Positions 8,544-18,273 are shown, counted from the first letter of the stretch. The stretch is DNA of 64,000 bases from Shewanella sp. HN-41 (GCF_000217915.1 NZ_AFOZ01000041.1:1-64000), one strand, 5' to 3'. Numbers and translations: made by a program. The notes: generated from the sequence alone by a model not told the origin.

Positions 8544-9344
8544 TTAGACGTGCTGTTTAGGCAAGACGTTAGTCTCCACAGCCAGGGGGGATACTCGGCT
8601 TAACACCAAGCGGAAAACTAAGGCGCTCACGGCCAACGTTGCGACAATCGCCGCTCCGCTTGGCAGGTCTAACGTCGCCGACAGGATTAGCCCTAAAACA
8701 TAACCAAGCAAACCGACGAGGTAAGCGTACAATAACCGACCTTTACCGCGATACTTGTTCAGTGCTAAAGCAGGCAATATCAAGGTACTGAACACCAGAT
8801 AAACACCCACTAATTCAACCGACAGGGTGATAACCAACGCAAATAGCAGATAGAACCCTGCCCCCGCCAAAATTTGGGGACGCAGAAATATCGCTAATAG
8901 CACGGCCGAATACACTAGTGTAGACAACACCAACTGTGACCAACTCACCCAGAGGATCTGGCCCGACATCAATTGCTTTAACAACTCGGCTCCGTGTGGG
9001 TCATTTGCCAATAGCAACATAGCTGCCACCGCCGACAACACATAAAAGCAGCCGATCATTGCCTCTAACTCACCCGCCATTCGCTTAGATAACCAAGCGA
9101 TAAACCCCGCCCCCCCAAGGGCAAACAGGGCTGGCATCCACACATGGGAAAATGGCATCTCCTCTAATCTGTGGTCCATATGGGCGACGATGGCGCCTAG
9201 GGCGGCAACCTGCGCTATGGCCAAATCGATAAAGATAATGCCACGCTTAAGCACTTGCCTACCTAATACAATATGTGTCGACAACACTAAGATCCCCGCC
9301 GCCAGTGCAGGCAAGAGAATCGACATCAGCTCCAGATCAAACAT
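8544..9344 (-). CDS. ZnuB-like metal ABC permease
   Basis: This is a 266-residue polytopic membrane protein of the ABC-3 (ZnuB/MntB) permease family. Visible features are the IIFIDLAIAQVAALGA segment, several long hydrophobic helices, and the FSTLILPALALNKY region near the ATPase-binding loop. It should form the membrane channel of a Zn or Mn importer with the binding protein encoded 5 bases upstream. No znuC-type ATPase gene is found in this cluster, so the permease must borrow an ATPase encoded elsewhere. A terminator follows directly. Confidence 0.88.
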   Translation of the reverse strand: MFDLELMSILLPALAAGILVLSTHIVLGRQVLKRGIIFIDLAIAQVAALGAIVAHMDHRLEEMPFSHVWMPALFALGGAGFIAWLSKRMAGELEAMIGCFYVLSAVAAMLLLANDPHGAELLKQLMSGQILWVSWSQLVLSTLVYSAVLLAIFLRPQILAGAGFYLLFALVITLSVELVGVYLVFSTLILPALALNKYRGKGRLLYAYLVGLLGYVLGLILSATLDLPSGAAIVATLAVSALVFRLVLSRVSPLAVETNVLPKQHV

Positions 9345-9349
9345 AGGCC

Positions 9350-10258
9350 TTATTTCACTCCATTTAAGAGGGAAATGACGCTGTCGTATAGGCTAAAGAG
9401 ATCTTGGCTGCTGTCATTACCCCCTACGGACATAGGCAAGATCACCACAGGTAAGTTCGCTTTTTCACCGAGCCATTTGGCACCGCGCTCATCCTGATAG
9501 GAGGCGACGATAACCGCCAAAATATCGCCCTGTTCGGCGCGGCTCAACAAACTCGCCAAATGCCCACTGGTGGGAGCAAGTCCTGGTTTAGGTTCTAAAT
9601 CTGCTACTTGTTCAATACCAATCCAATTGAATAGATATTTAAAACTAGAATGATAGGCGATCACTTTTTTGCCCTGTAACCCTTTGGCTTGCTCCTCCCA
9701 ACGGGGAATTGCCGCTTGCCAACGGGCGCTAAAGTCAGCTAATGACTTTTGATAATCGGCCGCGCCCGCAGGGTCAAGCTGAACCATCTTAGCCGTTAAG
9801 GCTGTTGCGACATTGAGTAGTCGGGTCGGATCGAAATGAAGATGCGGATTGCCCTTAGCATGCACATCACCCATGCTGCGATCGACACTGGCTAATTTGT
9901 CTAGGGTTTCGATTTGATCGGCGGCAAAAAATAAGCCCTGCTCGGTCGAGCGCACGTTAGCATTCGCCGACTTCATCTGCAGCATAGGCAGCCAACCTAT
10001 CTCTAGGTCGGCGCCAGCGCAGACCACTAGGTCCGCCTGACGCATTTTGGCAATCAAGCTTGGTCGCGCCTGCACTTGATGCGGGTCCTGCAATGCCGTT
10101 GTTGCCGAATAGATGTTCGCGCTAGGAGCAAGCTCCTTAGCCAACGCCGCATATTCAGGTTCACAGGCAAATACATTGAGTTCGGCATGGGCCAAACCAG
10201 TGTAAGTGACAGATAAGGCCACTGCGGCCAATTTAGCTAAATTAGAATTGATGCGCAC
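9350..10258 (-). CDS. ZnuA-like periplasmic metal-binding protein
   Basis: This is a cluster A-I substrate-binding protein for Zn or Mn. It has a signal peptide ending at AHA, then VFACEPEYAALAKEL, a metal ligand region PHLHFDP, a second His in KVIAYHSSFKYL, and the typical SGHLASLL and ILPMSVGG regions. It lacks the long His-rich loop of E. coli ZnuA. I chose the GTG at 10258 because GGGGG lies about 7 bases upstream and the signal peptide then has a normal length. The frame stays open further upstream, but only inside the preceding porin-like gene. The start overlaps the end of that gene by 17 bases, so translation is probably coupled. Confidence 0.88.
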   Translation of the reverse strand: MRINSNLAKLAAVALSVTYTGLAHAELNVFACEPEYAALAKELAPSANIYSATTALQDPHQVQARPSLIAKMRQADLVVCAGADLEIGWLPMLQMKSANANVRSTEQGLFFAADQIETLDKLASVDRSMGDVHAKGNPHLHFDPTRLLNVATALTAKMVQLDPAGAADYQKSLADFSARWQAAIPRWEEQAKGLQGKKVIAYHSSFKYLFNWIGIEQVADLEPKPGLAPTSGHLASLLSRAEQGDILAVIVASYQDERGAKWLGEKANLPVVILPMSVGGNDSSQDLFSLYDSVISLLNGVK

Positions 10259-11417
10259 CGTGGGCCCCCAGAGACATAATGTATTGGATAGTAAAGATGT
10301 TATCGTCTTCAATACCGTCAAAATTCGTACCTTTTTGATGAGTATACTGGAAACGAACCGTCGAGAAATGACTAGAATGCCACGCCAGAGTAGCCTCTGA
10401 TTCCTTCAACTTTTGCCCATGGAAATGATCATCATGGAGCTCCTGGGTATCGACCTCACCGTAACGCACCCCCGCAGACCAACTCGGGGTAAATTGATAC
10501 ACACTGCTCAAATACCAACCTTGGTGGTAATCTTTACTCGGCGCATCCTCGGGATGTAATTCAGCGGGAGTAAAATCGTTAACGCGGAAATATTCACCGC
10601 TCAAGGTTAAATTTTGATACTTGTAGTTACCATTGGGTGCCCACTTGTAAACAAAATCGGCACCATAGGTATTCTTACCCGTATAAGATGCTGCGTGGCT
10701 ATGGCCTTCCTCCGTGACTTCCTCTCCCAGATCTTCACCCTCTTCATGGGCCGTTACTTGGCCATTTTCGTTACGTAGGTAACTTAGGCCCGCCTGCCAT
10801 GAACTGTTATCGCCGATATCGCCACCGATTTTTGAATATAAGGTATAGACTCCAACCTTCTCAAATTCACGCTCGCCATGTTCATCGGCCGCACGCAAAC
10901 TGTCGCCCTTAAAGGCTTCGACACCCATAGTCCAATACAAGTCTGTCGGAGCTACGTAGTTGAAACGCACCCCATCATCAAAGTAATGGCCCCCTAGAAA
11001 CGCACGGTAAACGATGGGACGATCGGTAAAGGAATCGGTATGTAAATGTTGGTTATTGAGGTAACCAATATCCGATAGGAAACGGCCGCCACGGATCGAA
11101 AAACCCGCCGGCATCGCCATAGTTTGAATAAAGGCTTCCTCAAGATTCAGCTCGGTCTCACCGTCATGGCTCTCAAGCACGGCTGTCACTTTGCCATAGA
11201 ACATATCGTCAATGTTGGCGCTCATCGCCAGTTCTGTTTCACCTAAACCAAAACCATCGGTGGTCTCGGCCAAGGGACGCTCGCCCGTTTGATAATAGCC
11301 ATTTAAAACGGCACTGATCGCAGGATTAGTCAGGCTCGAATCTTCCGCTAAGAGTGTCGGCGAAACTAAAGCGCACGCCAAAGCCACCAAAGAAATTCGG
11401 GTATTTAACACAGTCAT
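10242..11417 (-). CDS. Outer-membrane channel of zinc-type operon
   Basis: The protein is about 391 residues with a signal peptide (ALVSPTLLAE) followed by a beta-barrel-like pattern of alternating aromatic residues ending in F. It contains His/Glu-rich loops (EEGHSHAAS, HDDHFHGQ) that could collect metal at the surface. No plug domain or TonB box is evident, so it is probably a porin-like channel rather than a TonB-dependent receptor. The start at 11417 (MTVLNT) has GGAG 6 bases upstream. It is the second gene of the operon, between a small Cys/His protein and the ZnuA-like gene, which supports a role in zinc passage across the outer membrane. Confidence 0.8.
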   Translation of the reverse strand: MTVLNTRISLVALACALVSPTLLAEDSSLTNPAISAVLNGYYQTGERPLAETTDGFGLGETELAMSANIDDMFYGKVTAVLESHDGETELNLEEAFIQTMAMPAGFSIRGGRFLSDIGYLNNQHLHTDSFTDRPIVYRAFLGGHYFDDGVRFNYVAPTDLYWTMGVEAFKGDSLRAADEHGEREFEKVGVYTLYSKIGGDIGDNSSWQAGLSYLRNENGQVTAHEEGEDLGEEVTEEGHSHAASYTGKNTYGADFVYKWAPNGNYKYQNLTLSGEYFRVNDFTPAELHPEDAPSKDYHQGWYLSSVYQFTPSWSAGVRYGEVDTQELHDDHFHGQKLKESEATLAWHSSHFSTVRFQYTHQKGTNFDGIEDDNIFTIQYIMSLGAHGAHQF

Positions 11418-11499
11418 GATATCTCCAAAATACAACTAGCACTCGATGGCTGATATAAAGTCATCAAGAAATACAATAAGTTAAAATGTTTTAGTTGAT

Positions 11500-11790
11500 T
11501 TAGAGACTAAAAGGAGGCGCACGACTGCGGTAAACACTAACGTGCTTTGAAATGAAGGGGAGTAAATCAAATTCGACCACATCGAAATGCTGCACAGCTA
11601 AATTGAGCGTCAGCGGTTGGGTCAATAAAATCTTGTTGAGCTGGTGCTGATGGAAGCACAGGGTACAGTGGGTTTTCGCCCCATCGTCAAGATGGGTCAC
11701 ACTATGGGCGGAGGCGGCAAAAGACAGCAATACCAATACGGCAGCAAGCCATATTGAAATTGTGCGTCTTATGTGACGTTGAAGTCTCAC
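11500..11790 (-). CDS. Small secreted Cys/His protein, zinc operon head
   Basis: The protein has 96 residues with an N-terminal signal or anchor segment (IWLAAVLVLLSFAASAHS). After it comes a metal-binding-like cluster: H41, C42, C45, H48 and H50 (HCTLCFHQHQ). It starts with a GTG that has GGGG upstream. It is the first gene of the operon, so it is probably co-expressed with the importer. A periplasmic metal chaperone or sensor would fit, but that is inference. A protein of similar design heads the efflux operon at 52584-53084. Confidence 0.6.
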   Translation of the reverse strand: MRLQRHIRRTISIWLAAVLVLLSFAASAHSVTHLDDGAKTHCTLCFHQHQLNKILLTQPLTLNLAVQHFDVVEFDLLPFISKHVSVYRSRAPPFSL

Positions 11791-11847
11791 CTAGTCGTCC
11801 CCATAGTAAAAAAGTGACACAAGTTTATGTCAGGCCCATGGTAAGTT

Positions 11848-11874
11848 GCAATAAGGTAATGGTTCTGCAATAAG
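11848..11874. repeat. Direct repeat upstream of zinc operon
   Basis: Two copies of gcaataag (11848-11855 and 11867-11874) are spaced 19 bases apart, about two helical turns, in the promoter region between the divergent small genes. They could be regulator sites. They do not match the palindromic Zur box that I would expect for zinc uptake genes, so this is weak. Confidence 0.25.
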
Positions 11875-11987
11875 TTACAAGATATTTACCTTTAAATGCA
11901 GTTATAGATAAAACAGATGAAAAACAAGGCGTAGACTAGCAAAATACGGTATTTAAGATTAGCTTAAGTCAGGATAACTATAGTGTA

Positions 11988-12191
11988 TTGAGTCTTTATG
12001 CAGGCGAAAACCCACAAGGTTCGCTTGGCATTATTCCTCCGTCCATCTATCAAAAGGCAACCCAAATGCTAGCATTTTTTCGTGACAACTTAGGGCTAAT
12101 CTTAGGCATAGTGATTTTCGGCGCATTGATTTTGGGCGGAATTTATTACGTTGAACATTCATTAGAGAGCCAAGAGCAAGTCGTTCAATAA
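11988..12191 (+). CDS. Small single-pass membrane protein
   Basis: An open frame codes for one strong transmembrane helix (LILGIVIFGALILGGIYYV) and a short polar tail. The longest version starts at a TTG at 11988 (67 residues). A start at the ATG at 12066 (MLAFFRDN, 41 residues) is also plausible, with AAGG about 10 bases upstream. I do not recognise a family. It lies divergent to the zinc-type operon and ends before a terminator. Confidence 0.5.
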   Translation: MSLYAGENPQGSLGIIPPSIYQKATQMLAFFRDNLGLILGIVIFGALILGGIYYVEHSLESQEQVVQ

Positions 12192-12211
12192 CGACACGAT
12201 GGCCTTTCCCC

Positions 12212-12233
12212 AGAGCCCATTTCTTTGGGCTCT
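12212..12233. terminator. Hairpin between convergent genes
   Basis: An eight-base perfect stem (agagccca / tgggctct) with a six-base loop lies after the small membrane protein gene and before the convergent zinc-ribbon gene. The T-run is weak. Confidence 0.6.
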
Positions 12234-12249
12234 CGATGCCATATTGTGA

Positions 12250-12579
12250 TTAACGGTATTTTTGCCGCTGCTCACTATCATCGGGCTTTTCCGGTGCTTC
12301 TATCGTAATCACTTGATCCATAAAATGACTTACAAACAACAGCATTAAAGAAAAAATCATCACAGGAATTAAAAAGTGCCTGACCGATGCATCAAAGTAA
12401 CAGTAAAGCCCAGTGAAGAGGCTCAAATAAAATCCGAGTAATTTAAGTTTGGCAAGCGTTGGACTACGCCCAAGCCAGGCAGCACAATGGGGACATTGAA
12501 CTTGCGCATGGAAACCCTTTCCCCGCTGATGGCTGATTTCACTCACTTTAATATACTGGTTGCAATGGGAGCACAACAT
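12250..12579 (-). CDS. Zinc-ribbon membrane protein, unknown
   Basis: The 109-residue protein starts with two CxxC pairs (MLCSHCNQ and VQCPHCAAW), a classic zinc-ribbon layout. Two transmembrane segments follow (near residues 47-62 and 68-87), then a charged cytoplasmic tail. Such proteins are usually annotated as hypothetical. AGGA lies upstream of the ATG. No operon partner is seen. Confidence 0.7.
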   Translation of the reverse strand: MLCSHCNQYIKVSEISHQRGKGFHAQVQCPHCAAWLGRSPTLAKLKLLGFYLSLFTGLYCYFDASVRHFLIPVMIFSLMLLFVSHFMDQVITIEAPEKPDDSEQRQKYR

Positions 12580-12785
12580 AACACTAGGATTCCTAAATAA
12601 GGGGCCCTAAGTCTACCAGATCCAGCCCAACCCTAGTGTTCAAATTGATCTCAAAAATAAAAAGACCATAAACTAGCTCAATATATCGACCTGCGCACAG
12701 CGATAACCCTTTCAGGGGATAAATTTTACAGCTAGCGGGTGAACTCCTATGATATAGCTACCGTTTTTTATTAAAGATAAAACCT

Positions 12786-14438
12786 ATGCGCCGCTCAATT
12801 AGTTTGCTACTCGCACTCAGTGTTTCCCTATCTAGCATGAGTACCTACGCCTTAGCCGCGGACTCCCCCTCCGCTGCCACCGAGTCAATAACAACATCCA
12901 GCGCCATACAGGCCGAATTAAACGCCCTGCAATGGGCGATCAATACCGATGTTAATCACCTTAAACAAGCCAAAGGTGAACTCAAAGCCATTGCTGAATA
13001 CCGAATTAAAAACAAGGTATTGCTCATAAGAAATAAGATTCAATCCCTGCTCGATGCATCGCCATTAGACACAGCATTTCTATTGCCACTTATCCAAGAT
13101 CAATTGCAATACATTCAAAGGATAGATGCTTATCTTGACCACAACATTGAAAGCCTGTCCCAACAATTAGGTTCAAGCAACGACGATCCCATTTTGCTCG
13201 AGATCTCTATGCGCGAGCTGGAAAAAGATGAGTACTACAAACAACAACTCGAAACACTCAACTGGTTAACTCAAGTAGGCCAGGACGTTGCTACCGAAAA
13301 AACAGCGCTAATCCAGACTTTGCAGCGCCGAGCAGACACCTTTGAGAGTCTGGTGACTTACACCCAACAACAACTGCAAGCGGCGATAAATGCTGCGACA
13401 AACGCGGGCAAAGATGTGACTTCGGTTCAGACTAGCCGGATACAATCCCTAAAGGACCGCCTAGCGAAAAACAGTCAGAGCTTAAATATTGAAATTGATT
13501 TACTCGACACCCTAGGACAGGATACCGCCGTCCTCAAAAAGACGTTATTCAGTATTTCAGGGGATATTACTCAAGATGTTTTAAGCTTTGACGTTGCCTC
13601 AAGCTTAGTAGAACAATGGCTCGACACCGCAAAAGTGCAATCGATTGACCATGGTCCCACCCTGATATTTAAGTTATTTGTGTTCTGCTTAATTCTGTTC
13701 ATTGCCAGCCTTGCAGGAAAACTCGCCAAAAAAATAGTGAAGAATACTGTCAATAATTCCAAGTTAAATTTCAGTAAGTTACTGCAAGATTTCTTTACCT
13801 CACTCTCTGGCAAAGCGGTATTCACTATCGGTGTACTTATCGCGCTGTCACAACTTGGGATCGAACTAGGCCCCTTATTAGCAGGCTTTGGTATCGCCGG
13901 TGTGATTATTGGTTTCGCCCTGCAAGATACGCTATCGAATTTCGCCTCGGGCATGATGATACTGATCTATCGCCCCTACGATGTGGGGGATTTAATCAAC
14001 GCGGCTGGGGTCACAGGGCGTGTTAGCCATATGAGTTTGGTATCAACAACCATTAAGACATTGGATAACCAACGGTTGATCATTCCCAATAACAAGATTT
14101 GGGGCGATACCATCAACAACATCACAGTTGAGCATCAACGCCGAGTGGACATGACCTTTGGGATCGGCTACAGCGATAATATAGCGCATGCCGAAGCCAT
14201 TCTAAAATCCATAGTAGAAGCCCATCCTAAGGTTCAAGCTATGCCAGCCCCAATGATTAAATTGCATCAGTTGGGTGAATCCTCGGTCGACTTTATTGTT
14301 CGTCCCTGGGCGAAACCTGAGGATTACTGGGACGTGTATTGGGATATTACCCGTGAAGTCAAACTGCGCTTCGATGCCGAGGGCATTAGCATTCCGTTCC
14401 CACAGCGCGATATACATATCCATCAAGCGGTAAAATAG
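12786..14438 (+). CDS. MscS-family mechanosensitive channel, 550 aa
   Basis: A signal peptide (residues 1-25, ending ALAAD) is followed by a long helical, probably coiled-coil periplasmic region (about 40-260). Transmembrane helices follow from residue 290, and then the MscS core with the pore-lining helix region GFGIAGVIIGFALQDTLSNF and the beta domain (YDVGDLINAAGVTGRV). It should protect the cell from osmotic downshock by opening under membrane tension. At 550 residues it is longer than E. coli MscS (about 286) and shorter than MscK. It stands alone and is followed by a strong terminator. Confidence 0.9.
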   Translation: MRRSISLLLALSVSLSSMSTYALAADSPSAATESITTSSAIQAELNALQWAINTDVNHLKQAKGELKAIAEYRIKNKVLLIRNKIQSLLDASPLDTAFLLPLIQDQLQYIQRIDAYLDHNIESLSQQLGSSNDDPILLEISMRELEKDEYYKQQLETLNWLTQVGQDVATEKTALIQTLQRRADTFESLVTYTQQQLQAAINAATNAGKDVTSVQTSRIQSLKDRLAKNSQSLNIEIDLLDTLGQDTAVLKKTLFSISGDITQDVLSFDVASSLVEQWLDTAKVQSIDHGPTLIFKLFVFCLILFIASLAGKLAKKIVKNTVNNSKLNFSKLLQDFFTSLSGKAVFTIGVLIALSQLGIELGPLLAGFGIAGVIIGFALQDTLSNFASGMMILIYRPYDVGDLINAAGVTGRVSHMSLVSTTIKTLDNQRLIIPNNKIWGDTINNITVEHQRRVDMTFGIGYSDNIAHAEAILKSIVEAHPKVQAMPAPMIKLHQLGESSVDFIVRPWAKPEDYWDVYWDITREVKLRFDAEGISIPFPQRDIHIHQAVK

Positions 14439-14442
14439 TATT

Positions 14443-14471
14443 AGGGCAGGATAGCGCCGCTATCCTGCCCT
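14443..14471. terminator. Bidirectional terminator
   Basis: A perfect 13-base stem (agggcaggatagc / gctatcctgccct) with a three-base loop lies between the convergent mscS-like and fhs genes. Confidence 0.8.
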
Positions 14472-14505
14472 ACCTTTAAGCTTAACGGCAATGTCAGTAA
14501 AGGCA

Positions 14506-16218
14506 TTAACCTAATCCAATGATCTCACCGTCTTCATCGATATCGATCTGTAAATAACCCGGCTTGATCCCAAGCCCAGGCATAGTCATCACATTGCCCA
14601 CCAGTGCCGTAATAAATCCCGCCCCCGCATTCAAGCTTAAGGCTCGAATGGGCACGACAAAACCCTTAGGCACCCCCTTTTGCATAGGATCATGGCTTAT
14701 CGACAGTGGTGTTTTGGCAATGCAGACAGGTAAATGCCCATAACCGAGTGCATTCAGTTGCTGCACCTGTTGCTTAGCCTCAATGGAGAGACTGACGCCC
14801 AATGCGCCATAGCCGACCTCGGCTAAGGTGGATAACTTAGCCTCTAATGAGGCTTGCTCTGAATACAACGGCTTGAACTGACTTTCAGTTTCAGCGGCTC
14901 GGACCACAGTTTGCGCTAGGGCAATCGCGCCGGCCTCGCCCTTGGCAAAGGCATCGCTTATCTCACAACCAAAGGCTAGGGTACGGCTGACGGCCTCAGT
15001 CAACCACTGCAGCTCGGCATCGGTATCGGTAGCAAAACGGTTAATGGCAACCACCACCGGGACACCATATCGAGCCACATTGTTGATATGCCAGTTTAAA
15101 TTAGCAAACCCCGCCTCGAGACGAATTTGATCGGGCGCATTGATATCCGCATCAGACTCCAAACCGCTGTTGGCTTTCAGAGCCTTTAGGGTGGTGACTA
15201 ACACTGCCGCACTCGGCACCTGCCCCGATTGGCGAACTTTGATATTGCAGAACTTCTCAAAGCCCATATCGGAACCGAACCCACCTTCGGTGACCACAAA
15301 ATCGGCCAGTTTTAAGGCGATATCATCGGCAATAATCGATGAATTACCGTGGGCAATATTGGCAAATGGTCCCGCATGGATAAGGCATGGCGCCCCATTG
15401 AGGGTCTGCATTAAGGTGGGTTTAATGGCATCGGCCATAATCGCCGCCATAGCACCTGCAACACCTAAATCATCGGCGCTGATCACCTCCCCCTGCCGAT
15501 TGAGCGCCAATACTAAACGCCCGATACGAGCACGCATATCCACTAAGTCTCGACTGAGGGCCAGAATGGCCATCAACTCGGAGGCGGCGCTAATGTCAAA
15601 GCGCGATAGATATTCGGGCCCATTGTTTTCCCCCAATCCAACCTGGATTTGTCGCAGACAACGATCGTTATGGTCAATAACCCTGTGCCAGCGGATCTCA
15701 TTGGGATCTATATCCAAAAATGCCAGCCCAGACTGTGCCTCAAACTCGGTTTTGCCTAAGCGTGATTCGTGAAAAAGCCGCGCGCCAATGGCCGCAGCAC
15801 CTAAATTGTGGGCACTACCTACGGCATGAATGTCCCCGGTGAGGTGCAAATTCAGCTCCTGCATAGGCACCACTTGTGCATAACCACCACCGGCTGCACC
15901 GCCTTTTACCCCAAATACCGGCCCCATACTCGGCTGGCGAATACAGGCGCATGCCCTTTTGCCTATGGCCTTGAGAGATTGAGTTAGACCAATACTGGTC
16001 ACAGTTTTACCTTCACCATAGGGTGTGGGAGTGACGGCCGTGACGATAATCAGTTTACCCGTACGCTGACCGGCTAATCGCCGCTGTACACATAAATCGA
16101 CCTTAGCTTTTGTGTTGCCAAATAAGGTCATTTCTTCGGGTAATAACCCAAACTCGATACCCAGTTCTGCGATGTTTTTTAAACTTGCACGGCCTGAAAT
16201 AGCCATATCGGTCAGCAT
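14506..16218 (-). CDS. fhs: Formate-tetrahydrofolate ligase
   Basis: The enzyme makes 10-formyl-THF from formate, THF and ATP in one-carbon metabolism. The 570-residue length is normal for monofunctional bacterial enzymes. The ATP-binding motif [13 protein letters not shown] is near residues 62-75, followed by [31 protein letters not shown] and the C-terminal [10 protein letters not shown]. The ATG (MLTDMA) starts the frame. No folD or purU lies next to it. It is a confident family call. Confidence 0.95.
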   Translation of the reverse strand: MLTDMAISGRASLKNIAELGIEFGLLPEEMTLFGNTKAKVDLCVQRRLAGQRTGKLIIVTAVTPTPYGEGKTVTSIGLTQSLKAIGKRACACIRQPSMGPVFGVKGGAAGGGYAQVVPMQELNLHLTGDIHAVGSAHNLGAAAIGARLFHESRLGKTEFEAQSGLAFLDIDPNEIRWHRVIDHNDRCLRQIQVGLGENNGPEYLSRFDISAASELMAILALSRDLVDMRARIGRLVLALNRQGEVISADDLGVAGAMAAIMADAIKPTLMQTLNGAPCLIHAGPFANIAHGNSSIIADDIALKLADFVVTEGGFGSDMGFEKFCNIKVRQSGQVPSAAVLVTTLKALKANSGLESDADINAPDQIRLEAGFANLNWHINNVARYGVPVVVAINRFATDTDAELQWLTEAVSRTLAFGCEISDAFAKGEAGAIALAQTVVRAAETESQFKPLYSEQASLEAKLSTLAEVGYGALGVSLSIEAKQQVQQLNALGYGHLPVCIAKTPLSISHDPMQKGVPKGFVVPIRALSLNAGAGFITALVGNVMTMPGLGIKPGYLQIDIDEDGEIIGLG

Positions 16219-16411
16219 GGGTGATTTCTCCCTCGAAGGTATTATGGGTTAGTATGAATGTTCAATATCAACATAAGCTGATTGAATACCACAGATATTA
16301 GATGATGATAAAGCAATCGAAAGGGTTAATGAGCGATTCCTTAATCTGCATCAAACAAATCGGCTTGCAGCATTTACACTGCAAAAAACACCTTCCCAAA
16401 AGAGGAACAAC

Positions 16412-17302
16412 ATGTACGAGTCCCATTTAACTTTTTCTGAATTTGTTGCTGGATTTTGGCGAATGGCAAGCTGGGAGATGACGCCGATACAACGCCTTAA
16501 GCTGATTGAGCAATACCTAGATTTGGGCGTAACGACTATGGACCACGCCGATATTTATGGCCAATACCAGTGTGAGACCTTATTTGGCGAAGCCTTAGCC
16601 CTTAAGCCTGCACTACGAGAGCAAATGCAAATCGTCAGTAAATGCGGTATCAAACCCGCCTTTGATTGTCGACCGACGCGTTACGTCAACCACTATGACA
16701 CCTCTCACGCGCATATTATTGCCAGCGTTGAACAATCCTTAACGCAACTGAATACCGATTATCTCGATCTGCTACTGATCCATAGACCCGATCCATTGAT
16801 GGATGCGGATGTGGTCGCAGAGGCCTTTTCAAACTTAAAACAGGCTGGCAAAGTGCGTCACTTTGGGGTGTCTAACTTTACTGTGTCACAATTTTCATTG
16901 TTGCAATCGAGGCTAGACGCTCCTTTAGTGACCAATCAAGTGGAAATATCACCGTTGGAAATGAGCCACTTGCTCGATGGCACCTTAGATCTGTGCCAAG
17001 AGCGACGTATCAGACCTATGGCTTGGTCATGTCTGGGCGGGGGAGACATTTTTAAGAATACCAATCCACAGGCCGTGCGCTTGCATCAAACATTAGCCGT
17101 CATTGCCGACGAAGTGAATGCCCAAGACATTAGCCAAGTGATCTATGCTTGGGTGCGTATGTTGCCAAGTAAGCCTGTGCCCATCATAGGCAGTGGTAAT
17201 ATTGAACGGATTAAGAGCGCCGTCGCATCAAGCCATATTAAACTCGATCGCCAGCAGTGGTTTAGCATCTGGCAGGCTTCCACGGGTCACAGCGTACCTT
17301 AA
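16412..17302 (+). CDS. Aldo/keto reductase, YdhF-like
   Basis: A 296-residue NAD(P)H-dependent oxidoreductase with the TIM-barrel AKR pattern. The catalytic Asp-Tyr region is visible as MDHADIYGQYQCE, a Lys follows in VSKCGI, and LDLLLIHRPDP carries the catalytic His. The C-terminal cofactor region is PVPIIGSGNIERI. It most resembles the YdhF branch. GAGGA lies 5 bases before the ATG. The substrate is unknown. It is divergent from fhs, with a 190-base region between. Confidence 0.9.
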   Translation: MYESHLTFSEFVAGFWRMASWEMTPIQRLKLIEQYLDLGVTTMDHADIYGQYQCETLFGEALALKPALREQMQIVSKCGIKPAFDCRPTRYVNHYDTSHAHIIASVEQSLTQLNTDYLDLLLIHRPDPLMDADVVAEAFSNLKQAGKVRHFGVSNFTVSQFSLLQSRLDAPLVTNQVEISPLEMSHLLDGTLDLCQERRIRPMAWSCLGGGDIFKNTNPQAVRLHQTLAVIADEVNAQDISQVIYAWVRMLPSKPVPIIGSGNIERIKSAVASSHIKLDRQQWFSIWQASTGHSVP

Positions 17303-17409
17303 TAGGGTTTCCATGGGATTGGATTAAAGCGGCGGGGGAACAATTACGTCGTTCGAGGCGCCGTGATTGTTATCCCCAATAATCCTCAAGTGTCAGATCC
17401 AGCAGAAAT

Positions 17410-18273
17410 TTAAAACTGTACATCACCACTTAAATGAGGGCGGCGGCCTTTACTGTCTCGCAGTTCAAATACCCAGCGTTCGGCGTTCTTTTCATAGGCA
17501 AATCCCACTTCAGCCGGCATTAAAAGTGGTAACTTAAAAGCCACATCCACAACAAATGGACGCTCACCAATCTCGGGCATTAATTCAGCCAAGCAGCGGG
17601 CCTTAGACCACATGCCATGGGCCAGCACGCGATCGAAACCAAAGCGCTTAGAGAGCACTGGGTGTAGATGGATCAGGTTATAGTCACCGGAGGCTTTGGC
17701 ATATCGACGGCCAAGATCTTCACTGAGTTCCCAGCACTGCGGTGCATCCCAAGCCATTTCTAGAGCCTTAGGAGGGCGCACTCTGCGACCCGCGGTTTCG
17801 ATACGATATAAATAGGTCGAGAGCGATTCCCACACTAACTCTTCTCCCACAAACACCTTAGAAACAAACTCAAATTCCAAACCTGAGTCTGTCTCACGGC
17901 TCGTTGTGAGTGCGCATTCTAAGGAAAACTTCTCGTCCACGGTCGTAGGTCGATACACTTGGATGCGGTTTTTAAGGTGGATCATGCCCAGTAAGGGAAA
18001 GGTAATGCCATCATGGGTAAAAATGACCGCATGTAGACGAAAGGCCATGATATAAAGATAAGTCGGCGGCAGGACCTTACCATTAAACTGAAAGCCGCAA
18101 ACTTGGGCATATTGACTGACACTCGCTTCAGACACTGTCACATTAGGCGCAGTGACTTTAATATGGGGCAGAGGCTGTTGGTCCCAACCTGGTTTGCGTC
18201 CAAAGAAGATCTTGCGATAAAGAGAAAACAGCGATGGCATCGCGTTCAATTCAACACAATATGCATTATTCAA
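17410..18273 (-). CDS. MaoC-like hot-dog dehydratase
   Basis: The protein of 276-287 residues has a MaoC/hot-dog fold hydratase domain in its C-terminal half. The motif YAKASGDYNLIHLHPVLSK followed by AHGMWSKA carries the catalytic Asp/His pair of (R)-specific enoyl-CoA hydratases. The N-terminal half looks like a second, degenerate hot-dog domain. The start is either the TTG at 18273 (AAGG about 10 bases upstream) or the ATG at 18240 (MPSLFS). It probably acts on acyl-CoA or acyl-ACP; the substrate is unknown. It stands alone. Confidence 0.82.
   Translation of the reverse strand: MNNAYCVELNAMPSLFSLYRKIFFGRKPGWDQQPLPHIKVTAPNVTVSEASVSQYAQVCGFQFNGKVLPPTYLYIMAFRLHAVIFTHDGITFPLLGMIHLKNRIQVYRPTTVDEKFSLECALTTSRETDSGLEFEFVSKVFVGEELVWESLSTYLYRIETAGRRVRPPKALEMAWDAPQCWELSEDLGRRYAKASGDYNLIHLHPVLSKRFGFDRVLAHGMWSKARCLAELMPEIGERPFVVDVAFKLPLLMPAEVGFAYEKNAERWVFELRDSKGRRPHLSGDVQF

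Noticed and set aside
8544..8700. Gap for a missing znuC gene
   Set aside because: The spaces between the operon genes are 5 bases or overlaps, so no ATPase gene can be hidden here.
11791..11987. Zur box
   Set aside because: No palindrome close to the expected Zur motif could be found; only a direct repeat.
15140..15772. 210-codon frame opposite fhs
   Set aside because: It is fully contained in fhs, which is certain; composition fits a shadow frame.
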